A stretch of 12,246 nt of DNA from the NCBI GenBank assembly GCA_023409755.1, contig JAEYRA010000186.1, forward strand, positions 1 to 12,246, given 5' to 3'. Source of the stretch: Bacillota bacterium. GTDB lineage: Bacteria; Bacillota; Clostridia; Christensenellales; UMGS416. Positions 1-5,563 of the stretch are shown one piece after another. The translations under genes and the position numbers were made by a program. Below the pieces are notes generated by a model, which saw only the letters and a program-made list of their open reading frames with translations, did not search any database and was not told where the DNA came from. The number at the start of each line of letters is the position of its first letter. Position 1 is the first letter of the stretch.

Positions 1-909
1 GTCTACACCTGCCAGTATGGCGGTCGGCTCATGGCATTGAAGATCATGGCGTGGACGGAGCCAACCGACGGCTTTGCCGACACCCGCGCCCGGCTCGCGC
101 TGCGTCTGCGCTTTGCCGGCATGCTGCTGCAGGGCGGTGCGCCGGTGGTGGGCCCTGTCCCCGACGGCGACGGGCTGCTCTGGCGTGCCAGCCACGCGGG
201 GGACACCGGCTACATCACCTACCTCATGCCGTTGGCAACCGGGCGCAATGTGCCGCCGGACGCCTGGGACGAAGGCTTCCTGCGGCGCTGGGGCGCGGCC
301 ATCGGGCGCATGCACCGGCTGACGGTTGGGTATAAGGAAGGGTTCCGCTGCACCGCGCAGGATAGCGCTGGCCAACCGCTGTTGGGGTGGCAGCGGGAGC
401 TGCGAGACTTTTGGGCTCTCTGCCAGGACGAGGACGTAAAGGACCGGTGGCTGGATGTGGAGGGACGCCTGCTGGCCCTGCCGCAGGAGCGCAGTTCGTT
501 TGGCCTCATCCACAACGACCCCCATGTACAGAATGTGTTGGACGATGGGCAGACGCTTTCTGTCATAGACTTCGATGTGGCCAACTACCATTGGTTTGTC
601 ACCGATCTCTCCATCGCGCTGCAGTCGGTGCTCTTCATGGTCAGTGGAGGCATGGAGCGGCCCCTGCAGGACAGTGAAGCGGTGGCCCGCTTCCTGCGGC
701 ACCTGCTGGCGGGCTACCGGCAGGAGTACGATCTCCCTGTGCAGTGGCTGGAACAGCTTGACCTCTTCCTGCATTATCGCCGCCTGCTGCTCTTCACGGT
801 GATGCAGGACTGGCTGGCAACCGAGCCTGATGCGCGGGCTGGCTGGAAGCAAATGATACTGGACGAGCCGGCGGTGGTGCGTCCCCTTGTGGAAAAGGCG
901 AGGCTGTGA
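1..909 (+). CDS. Phosphotransferase of the APH/choline-kinase-like fold, 5' end outside window
   Basis: The reading frame is open from base 1, and the residues before the first ATG (31) already read like the N-lobe strand of an APH kinase (a V-Y-x-C-x-Y-G-G-R-L stretch), so the true start lies upstream and 302 residues are visible. The catalytic loop HNDPHVQN (His 511-513, Asp 517-519, Asn 532-534) fits the H-x-D-x4-N pattern. It is followed by IDFD (565-576), whose first Asp should bind magnesium. The family (PF01636) transfers the gamma-phosphate of ATP to small molecules such as aminoglycosides, choline, homoserine or sugars; the sequence does not tell which. An N-terminal fragment reading G-x-PVVGPVPDGDG matches the usual linker between N-lobe helices and the hinge. 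No signal peptide or membrane segment is visible. It ends 48 bases before the flavodoxin gene, which seems to have its own promoter. Family call is firm, substrate unknown; drug resistance should not be assumed. Confidence 0.85.
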   Translation, partial: VYTCQYGGRLMALKIMAWTEPTDGFADTRARLALRLRFAGMLLQGGAPVVGPVPDGDGLLWRASHAGDTGYITYLMPLATGRNVPPDAWDEGFLRRWGAAIGRMHRLTVGYKEGFRCTAQDSAGQPLLGWQRELRDFWALCQDEDVKDRWLDVEGRLLALPQERSSFGLIHNDPHVQNVLDDGQTLSVIDFDVANYHWFVTDLSIALQSVLFMVSGGMERPLQDSEAVARFLRHLLAGYRQEYDLPVQWLEQLDLFLHYRRLLLFTVMQDWLATEPDARAGWKQMILDEPAVVRPLVEKARL

Positions 910-915
910 TAGACT
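887..915 (+). promoter_or_regulatory. Probable promoter of the flavodoxin gene
   Basis: TTGTGG (887-892), a 17-base spacer and TAGACT (910-915) preceded by TG at the extended -10 position. It lies over the last codons of the kinase gene. Predicted transcription start is near 922. The -35 is weak, so readthrough from the kinase gene remains possible. Confidence 0.45.
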
Positions 916-957
916 AATTGCAAGCAATCAAATTGATGCGAGTAGGAGGATTCATCC

Positions 958-1398
958 ATGAACATCGGAATCGTGCTGTATTCCCAGACAGGCAACGCTC
1001 TTTCCGTGGCCGAGAAACTGCAGGCCCGGCTGGAGGGCGTGGGCCACAACGTGGCCATCGAGCGCCTTGCCGGGGCCGGCCAGCCGCCGGTGGTTGTGGA
1101 CGTTACCAAGTACGAGGGGCTGATCTTTGCCTCCCCGGTGCAGGCCTTCCGTCTGGCCCAGCCGATGGACGCATTTCTGGCGGAGCTGCCGGCGCTGGAG
1201 GGTCGGCCCTGTGCCTGCTACGTCACCAAATCCATCGCCAACGACTGGACCGGCGGCAACAAGTCCATCTCCCAGCTGCGCAAGGCCATCGAGGGCCGGG
1301 GCGGGCGGGTGGCGGGTCACGGCATTCTGGCCTGGAACAGCAAGACCCGCGACGATGACATCGCCGCACTGGTGGAGAAGTTCACCGCCGTGTTTTAA
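958..1398 (+). CDS. Small flavodoxin-like protein
   Basis: A 146-residue single-domain flavodoxin. The N-terminus MNIGIVLYSQTGN holds the beta-strand and the phosphate-binding loop (S-Q-T-G-N, residues 9-13) that grips the FMN phosphate. The following strand-helix pattern (YEGLIFASPVQAF at about 55-67, CYVTKSIANDW at about 88-98) gives the second and third FMN-contacting loops. The length is typical of short-chain flavodoxins. The start is set by a perfect AGGAGG (944-949), eight bases upstream. It is likely a cytosolic one- or two-electron carrier; its partner is not shown by the context. It is probably a single-gene unit, with a promoter at 887-915 and a strong terminator at 1422-1460. In this anaerobic setting it could feed a radical-SAM or reductase system, but no such link can be read from position. 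Family call strong, specific role unknown. Confidence 0.9.
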   Translation: MNIGIVLYSQTGNALSVAEKLQARLEGVGHNVAIERLAGAGQPPVVVDVTKYEGLIFASPVQAFRLAQPMDAFLAELPALEGRPCACYVTKSIANDWTGGNKSISQLRKAIEGRGGRVAGHGILAWNSKTRDDDIAALVEKFTAVF

Positions 1399-1421
1399 CA
1401 TTTCCCGCTCATGCCTTTGCG

Positions 1422-1460
1422 GGGCCATGCCGGAATACCGGCGTGGCCCTGTTGATTTTT
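1422..1460 (+). terminator. Rho-independent terminator of the flavodoxin gene
   Basis: A 12-bp stem (1422-1433 with 1438-1449, one G-T wobble), an AATA loop, then TGTTGATTTTT. It starts 24 bases after the stop codon and should isolate the flavodoxin gene from the lipoprotein gene. Confidence 0.92.
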
Positions 1461-1502
1461 GCGTGGAGGATGGGAGGCACGCGGCTTGCCTGCCGGTGTG
1501 CT

Positions 1503-1548
1503 CGGCATGGCCCGCGAGGGCCTAAAACGGCATGGAGAGGGCCTTTTT
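1503..1548 (+). repeat. Imperfect tandem duplication with alternative hairpins
   Basis: CGGCATGG occurs at 1503-1510 and 1528-1535, and GAGGGCCT at 1516-1523 and 1537-1544, so a block of about 25 bases is present twice. GGCCC (1509-1513) can pair with GGGCC at 1518-1522 (loop GCGA) or with GGGCC at 1539-1543, which is followed by TTTTT (1544-1548). The second pairing looks like a weak back-up terminator. It lies between the flavodoxin terminator and the lipoprotein promoter. Confidence 0.55.
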
Positions 1549-1576
1549 CTACCGCTCAAAGGATTTGATGAGACTC

Positions 1577-1605
1577 TTGCCACCGGATTATGCCGATGGT
1601 ATTAT
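1577..1605 (+). promoter_or_regulatory. Sigma-A-type promoter of the lipoprotein gene
   Basis: TTGCCA (1577-1582), exactly 17 bases, TATTAT (1600-1605). Predicted transcription start near 1612 gives a leader of about 43 bases before the ATG at 1655. This promoter lies downstream of an in-frame ATG at 1532, which is therefore not the start. Confidence 0.8.
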
Positions 1606-1654
1606 GGTAAATGTTGGTCATAATGGTTTATTAAGTGAAGAAAGAGGTAGAGAG

Positions 1655-2212
1655 ATGAAGGGTATGTCAGGGAAGATGGGGCTGTTGCTGGCCTTGGTGC
1701 TGGTAGTGTCGCTGCTGGCCGGCTGTTCCATCGGCGCGCGTGTGGCGCAGCAGGCCGTGGACCAGGCGGTGGAAAACCTGCAGGACAGCGAAACCGAGGA
1801 CGCTGAGGCCGACGCACCGGAGGAGACGGCCGATGACAGCGCCGCGACCGAGGAGACGACTGAGGGCGAGGATGCCGCTACCAGCGGGCCCATCGGGGAG
1901 TGGGACAAGGACATCCCCGCGGTAGTGCCGGAGTTTACCGGCGGCAAGCTGCAGGCCGACCAGGCTGGCAAGTACACGACCGATGAGGGATCGGTGATTG
2001 CCGCGGGGTTTGTTGAGGCCAGCAAGGTCGCCGCCAAGGAATACATCGAAACGCTCAAGACCAAGGGCTTTGAGATGAGCACCATGGAGACGGACAGTGA
2101 CATCACCGCCTATGGTTCGATCGATGATGGGAACCAAATCTCCATCGTTTGCAGCTACACCGATAACGACAAAGTCTTCTCCATCGTGGTGACGGTGGCG
2201 AATAAGCAGTAG
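1655..2212 (+). CDS. Secreted lipoprotein with acidic linker, unknown function
   Basis: A 185-residue protein starting MKGMSGKMG, with a hydrophobic stretch (about residues 8-21) and the lipobox LLAGC, so Cys24 should be lipidated and the protein anchored outside the membrane after signal peptidase II cleavage. Residues about 42-75 form a low-complexity, Glu/Asp/Ala/Thr-rich spacer. The C-terminal part (about 85-185) is a small alpha/beta domain with the pattern V-P-x-F-x-G-G, then A-x-x-Y-I-E-x-L-K-x-K-G-F, then a D-G-N-Q-I-S-I strand. Such domains recur in lipoproteins of Clostridia that have only domain-of-unknown-function names. The start at 1655 is chosen because AGAGG (1643-1647) precedes it and the promoter at 1577-1605 excludes the longer frame from 1532; ATG 1664 is a less likely alternative. 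It stands alone, convergent with pckA. No clear plus-strand terminator follows. Confidence 0.88.
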   Translation: MKGMSGKMGLLLALVLVVSLLAGCSIGARVAQQAVDQAVENLQDSETEDAEADAPEETADDSAATEETTEGEDAATSGPIGEWDKDIPAVVPEFTGGKLQADQAGKYTTDEGSVIAAGFVEASKVAAKEYIETLKTKGFEMSTMETDSDITAYGSIDDGNQISIVCSYTDNDKVFSIVVTVANKQ

Positions 2213-2345
2213 GGAATCCATGGGTTGCACAGCGCCCGCTGGTTGAACAGGCGGAGCACGGGGTTCGGCCGGTGATGGTTGCGTCGTTTCTTACCGCTGC
2301 CTGCCCGCCATCAGGGATGGAGAGCGCATACATTCCATTGTGTCT

Positions 2346-2385
2346 AAAAAGCAAAAAGCGACCCCGCGCCAGCAGCGCGGGGTCG
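2346..2385 (-). terminator. Rho-independent terminator of pckA
   Basis: An 11-bp GC-rich stem (2359-2369 with 2375-2385), a 5-base loop and, read on the minus strand, a CTTTTTGCTTTTTAG tail. It lies 20 bases past the pckA stop. It has no T-tract in the plus direction, so it probably does not serve the convergent lipoprotein gene. Confidence 0.92.
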
Positions 2386-2405
2386 TGCCATACAGTGGGA
2401 ATGGT

Positions 2406-4064
2406 TTAGAGCTTGCTGGCCTGCTCAGCAACCTTCTTCATGGCTTCCAGGGCCTCGTCGGGCAGCTTGTCGATGCCGCCGCGGTTGGTGGTCTGCTTCT
2501 CAATGAAGGCCACACGGTCCTGGATGCGGGCGACGAAGCTGTTCTTGTACTCCTCGTCCTTGAAGTTGGGGGTGAACCCTTCGATGGGCATGAAGGAGAT
2601 GCTGTCGATACCGGACTCCACGAAAGTGGCGGTGCCTTCCACGATCTTCTCGATGGAACCGAGGGTCGCTTCCTTGGTGACCTTCTTGCCCATGAAGTCG
2701 CCGGTGTTCAGGATGTAGCAATCTACGCCGCGGTTCTCAAAGAGCTTCTTGAACTCGGTGTAGTCGATGCTCAGCGGATAGGTGCGGAACGGGTTGGCAT
2801 AGGGCTCGATGACCAGGGCGTTCGGGTCCACACCGGGGGCCAGACGCTCGGCGCTGGTGCGCTTGGTGGCCAGCGTCGCGCCCAGGGCCGAAGCCAGGGT
2901 GGAGCAGCTGATCTTGGTCACCGGGGGCAGCGTCGGGTCCTTCATGATCCACATGATGGCGTCGACGGGCTCGGCGAAGCGGTTCAGGCGGTTCGGGCTC
3001 CACAGGATGGACTTGACCGCGCGGCCGTTGCCATTGCGCACGTCTTCAGTCACCAGCACAACCTTGCCGTCCTCGTCCACGGTGGCGCCGCAGTTCTGCA
3101 CGGTCAGCAGATACTTGTTGTTCGGGTCGTCCATCGTGTAGTCCTGGGTCTTGTCAAAGTAGGCGGGCTCCAGCGCGATGGAGGAACCATCCTCGGTGGA
3201 GATGATGAACGCATCGTCATGCAGCACGGTGATGTCGTACTTGCCATCGTGCTGGGCATGGGTGATGGTGGACTTGCCGGAGCCGGACAGGCCGAACACG
3301 CCCACAACAACCTTGCGGCCGCCGGGCAGGTTGTAGCGCTTCTGGCCGCCGTGGCAGCTGGCGTAGCCGTGACGGCTGGCGCAGCCCCAAGCCAGGGTCA
3401 GGGTGCCCTTCTTGTGCTCGCCGAAGTAGCGCATGCCCAGCAGCGACGCGCAGTTGTGCTTCGGGTCGAAGAAGGTCAGGCCCATCGGATAATCCTCAGA
3501 GGCCCACTGCGGGTCGGAGAAGATGTAGATGTCGTTCTCACCCTCGATGACCTTGCTCTCCGCGTACATCTTGGCATACTTCTCGTTGATGTACTGGAAG
3601 TTGAGCATCCAGGAGTACATGATGTTCTCTTCGCCTTCGGGGATCAGCAGGTGGGCCTTCACCATGAACTCGGGATCAAGACCGATAAGGACCTGAGCAT
3701 GATACAACGTGCGGTTGCGGGTGTTGTAGACGGCTTCGCGCACGATGGTGCAGTACTTGTCCTCGCTCACATCCGGCTCACCCAGGATGCGGCGGGCGGC
3801 GGCGGCACGGCCGTAGACCGAACCATCGTTGAAAAGCAGCACCTTGGCGTCGCTGGGCAGACCGATGTCGCCGGGCTTGTACACCGGCAGATCGGTCACA
3901 ACGGTGCCGGGCGCATCGCAGGCCAGGCGATAGGCCTCCGCCAGCGAGTCAACACGGATGACGTTGTTGCCGTAGAAGGCGGTCTCAATCGTGGTCTTGG
4001 CCATGGAGAGATGAGGGCTCTTGATGCGGATCTCATCCCACTTGTAGGTTTGTTTGGTAGCCAT
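2406..4064 (-). CDS. pckA: Phosphoenolpyruvate carboxykinase, ATP-type, divergent
   Basis: A 552-residue cytosolic enzyme that interconverts oxaloacetate plus ATP with PEP plus CO2 plus ADP. In fermentative anaerobes it often runs in the carboxylating direction. Seen in order: YFGEHKKG (213-220) for the Y-x-x-x-x-KK substrate/metal site, SCHGG with His238 at the metal-binding His position, the P-loop GLSGSGKST (258-266; E. coli has GLSGTGKTT), the kinase-2 metal site LHDDA (Asp283-Asp284), LPPVTKIS (379-386), and NTGDFMGKK (453-461) near the adenine-binding end. Where the E. coli enzyme has LPPVSRL with Arg333, this protein has Lys384. The start is ATG 4062-4064 with AAGGAGG six bases upstream (4071-4077, minus strand). 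An in-frame extension to 4250 reads through the promoter and is rejected. The gene is monocistronic, with promoter 4145-4173 and terminator 2346-2385. Family certain; exact subgroup not resolved by eye. Confidence 0.95.
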   Translation of the reverse strand: MATKQTYKWDEIRIKSPHLSMAKTTIETAFYGNNVIRVDSLAEAYRLACDAPGTVVTDLPVYKPGDIGLPSDAKVLLFNDGSVYGRAAAARRILGEPDVSEDKYCTIVREAVYNTRNRTLYHAQVLIGLDPEFMVKAHLLIPEGEENIMYSWMLNFQYINEKYAKMYAESKVIEGENDIYIFSDPQWASEDYPMGLTFFDPKHNCASLLGMRYFGEHKKGTLTLAWGCASRHGYASCHGGQKRYNLPGGRKVVVGVFGLSGSGKSTITHAQHDGKYDITVLHDDAFIISTEDGSSIALEPAYFDKTQDYTMDDPNNKYLLTVQNCGATVDEDGKVVLVTEDVRNGNGRAVKSILWSPNRLNRFAEPVDAIMWIMKDPTLPPVTKISCSTLASALGATLATKRTSAERLAPGVDPNALVIEPYANPFRTYPLSIDYTEFKKLFENRGVDCYILNTGDFMGKKVTKEATLGSIEKIVEGTATFVESGIDSISFMPIEGFTPNFKDEEYKNSFVARIQDRVAFIEKQTTNRGGIDKLPDEALEAMKKVAEQASKL

Positions 4065-4096
4065 TCTATGCCTCCTTGAAAGAATTCGCAAACTCA

Positions 4097-4113
4097 GAAA
4101 ATCGCAGATTTTC
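4097..4113 (-). promoter_or_regulatory. Hairpin in the pckA leader
   Basis: A perfect 7-bp inverted repeat, GAAAATC (4097-4103) and GATTTTC (4107-4113), with a 3-base loop. It lies in the roughly 74-base 5' leader of pckA, about 20 bases before the ribosome site. It may be an operator or mRNA-stabilising stem; no known element is recognised. Confidence 0.4.
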
Positions 4114-4144
4114 GCGTATTTTTCCTGCAATTTTCCCCATTCTG

Positions 4145-4173
4145 AGTATACCCCAGGAACGCAGAAAAGGCAA
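4145..4173 (-). promoter_or_regulatory. Sigma-A-type promoter of pckA
   Basis: Read on the minus strand: TTGCCT (4173-4168), a 17-base spacer, TATACT (4150-4145). Predicted transcription start near 4138. Confidence 0.75.
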
Positions 4174-4374
4174 GGGTTAAATTGCAAAACATGCATGTTG
4201 CTCCCCAAGCATACTGCATAATGTGGGACTTGTGCGACATAATTATTCATCTCTTCAGCGTAAAATGAAGTATCGAGTTGTCAATCCTGCACGTTCGGGG
4301 TTGTTTCAGGGGCTCGTCATGGGGCATTCTGCCTCGGGAAGGGGGTGGCTCCATTGCTGCGTGACGCATAATAA

Positions 4375-4550
4375 TTCGTTAAAAATTTGACGAAATGCTG
4401 CCGGCCTCTGCTGGCCACCGACGGCTTCGCCGCCTTGGTAGCCGGAAAGGCATAGAATACCCGGTCTGTGATGCCCGGCGGTCCCCTTCTGGCCATGGGG
4501 ACGGCACAACGTGCCTGGCCGCTGTCGCTGCTGGCTGCGGGCCGGAAAAG
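4375..4550. other. Hairpin-rich intergenic region between pckA and the membrane-protein gene
   Basis: The 556 bases between pckA and the next gene hold two promoters and this unexplained stretch. It opens with a 20-base imperfect palindrome (4375-4394, TTCGTTAAAA facing ATTTGACGAA, nine pairs with one T-G). It then contains several short hairpins: CGGC-TTC-GCCG around 4425, GGTA...TACC enclosing GCC-GGAAA-GGC (4438-4461), GTCCCC/GGGGAC (4481-4486 with 4497-4502), and, directly abutting, GGCAC-AAC-GTGCC (4503-4515). No ribosome-bound reading frame is convincing on either strand. It could be a small RNA gene, a palindromic interspersed repeat or a regulatory region. Confidence 0.4.
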
Positions 4551-4552
4551 AA

Positions 4553-4581
4553 TTGTATCGTGTGGCGTCCTCTGTTATAAT
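4553..4581 (+). promoter_or_regulatory. Promoter of the 3-helix membrane-protein gene
   Basis: TTGTAT (4553-4558), 17 bases, perfect TATAAT (4576-4581). Predicted start near 4588, leaving a leader of about 33 bases to the ATG at 4621. Confidence 0.75.
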
Positions 4582-4620
4582 CCTTGAAACGGGACGCCGT
4601 TTGCAACCGGAGGTATCGCC

Positions 4621-5109
4621 ATGGATGTGAGCTTGAACGCCAAGGCCTCGACGCCGCAGTTTTTCAGTGCCCTGCTGGAGGAATACAAGATTCGGCTGGA
4701 CACGCTGGAGAATGGCCGCGCCCGCACGCTCAACACGCTGCCGGTGCTGTCGCTGACGGCGCTTCTCTTCGCCTGGTATACGTTCCGATCCGATGGGCTG
4801 CAGGTAAGCGCTTGGTTCATCATCTCGTTGGTGGGGCTGGCGGCGTTCTTCGGGGGGCTGGTGTTTCTCATCAGCGCGGCCAGCCACAAGGGTTTGGTGC
4901 GTGCCGATGTCAATGCCCTGTTGCGGGCTGCCAAGCTGCCGGACGCCGAAGCCAGCGAGGCCATGGGCGACATCTACATCGACCGCATCAATGACCTGGA
5001 CCGCATGGTGGAGCGGCAGGAGCGCCACTATCGCACCGGCATCTGGATGGAATATGCCTTTGTGGGCATTGCCGTCATTGCGCTGCTGCTGCGGGGGCTC
5101 ATGGGCTAG
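4621..5109 (+). CDS. Hypothetical membrane protein with three predicted helices
   Basis: A 162-residue protein I do not recognise. Seen: a charged N-terminal helix (about residues 10-36), a membrane segment at about 38-55 (TLPVLSLTALLFAWY), a second at about 62-85 (VSAWFIISLVGLAAFF), then a soluble charged helical stretch of some 50 residues including D-I-Y-I-D-R-I-N-D-L-D-R-M-V-E-R-Q-E-R (117-135), and a third membrane segment at about 142-160. There is no signal peptide. The amphipathic charged segments suggest oligomerising helices on one face of the membrane. The start has CCGGAGG seven bases upstream (4607-4613). It is a single-gene unit with a perfect -10 promoter and a strong terminator, and no neighbouring gene points to a role. 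The overall layout is reminiscent of small effector-like membrane proteins, but that is only topology. Confidence 0.85.
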   Translation: MDVSLNAKASTPQFFSALLEEYKIRLDTLENGRARTLNTLPVLSLTALLFAWYTFRSDGLQVSAWFIISLVGLAAFFGGLVFLISAASHKGLVRADVNALLRAAKLPDAEASEAMGDIYIDRINDLDRMVERQERHYRTGIWMEYAFVGIAVIALLLRGLMG

Positions 5110-5132
5110 CGGGCCGACAACGAATGAATGCA

Positions 5133-5166
5133 CGCCGCCGGGGCTGATGCTCCGGCGGCGTTTTTT
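5133..5166 (+). terminator. Rho-independent terminator of the membrane-protein gene
   Basis: A 9-bp perfect GC stem (5133-5141 with 5152-5160), extendable by a G-T and a G-C pair, followed at once by TTTTTT (5161-5166). It lies 23 bases after the stop codon. Confidence 0.95.
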
Positions 5167-5197
5167 CTCCCCCCTTTTATTCGTATTTCAGTGTACT

Positions 5198-5557
5198 GTG
5201 CAGGCGTGCAGGAGCTTGCTGCTCGAGCGCATCGCCGCACCCGGCCCCGATGAGCCGCCGAATACCATATGGAAGCGCGGCGAGGCGGTCTGGTCACTGT
5301 GCGGTGTGGTGCCGTGGGGGCCAGGGGAACGACCCGTGAAATCGCAGAACCACCCTCGCTGAGGAACTGCCAATGGGTTTGTTCTGACGCGGCAGGTGCC
5401 CGAATGGGAACGGCTTCGGCTCTCGGTGGTGCTGGGCCAGCCGAACTGTGATGGATTTGAGATTGCCTGGAAAGAGATTGCTGCTTTTGGCGAAACAGGA
5501 CAGGGTGTTGTCACCTTTGACATGCTATACTGGGGGTACCGAAAGCCAGAGGAGTGA
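5198..5557 (+). pseudogene. Possible decayed gene, one frame interrupted by a stop
   Basis: In the frame ending at TGA 5555-5557, the 64 codons from 5363 read like a real protein C-terminus (for example VPEWERLRLSVVLGQPN, GFEIAWKEIAAFGE, TFDMLYWGYRKPEE). The same frame upstream, from about 5198, also looks coding (LLLERIAAPGPDEPP, GEAVWSLCGVVPWGPG), but TGA at 5360-5362 interrupts it. The bases around the stop read sensibly in another frame (TTLAEELPMG, about 5351-5380), which suggests two small compensating indels rather than a single nonsense change. There is no good start codon with a ribosome site. The end overlaps the ribosome site of the acetyltransferase gene, so it may once have been its operon partner. 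No family is recognised. This is inference from reading frames, and ordinary spacer DNA cannot be excluded. Confidence 0.35.
5523..5531 (+). promoter_or_regulatory. Possible extended -10 promoter of the GNAT gene
   Basis: TG-C-TATACT (5523-5531) is an extended -10 element with no good -35. Predicted start near 5538, just before the ribosome site. The same 10 bases (ATGCTATACT) recur at 10150-10159 before the HAD gene. Confidence 0.45.
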
Positions 5558-5563
5558 CCCAGA

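Noticed and set aside
1..909. An antibiotic-resistance aminoglycoside phosphotransferase
   Set aside because: The fold is shared by many housekeeping kinases, and no substrate-specific feature can be seen.
1532..1654. Longer N-terminus for the lipoprotein from ATG 1532
   Set aside because: A promoter lies inside it (1577-1605), and the lipobox signal peptide fits only a start at 1655 (or 1664).
2213..2345. A remnant gene or terminator for the lipoprotein
   Set aside because: No frame reads like a protein, and the only hairpin here (CCATC-AGG-GATGG near 2309) lacks a T-tract.
2340..4079. A 579-codon plus-strand open frame covering the pckA region
   Set aside because: It is the antisense shadow of pckA, caused by strong codon bias; the minus strand has all PEPCK motifs, a ribosome site, promoter and terminator.
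4065..4250. A 62-residue N-terminal extension of PEP carboxykinase
   Set aside because: It passes through the promoter (4145-4173), and ATG 4064 has a perfect ribosome site.
4317..4496. A 59-codon minus-strand frame starting MARRGPPGITDRVFY
   Set aside because: It has no ribosome site, covers the hairpin cluster, and shows no family resemblance; kept only as non-coding structure.
4306..5133. A 275-codon minus-strand open frame
   Set aside because: It is antisense to the membrane-protein gene and its promoter, with no start signal.
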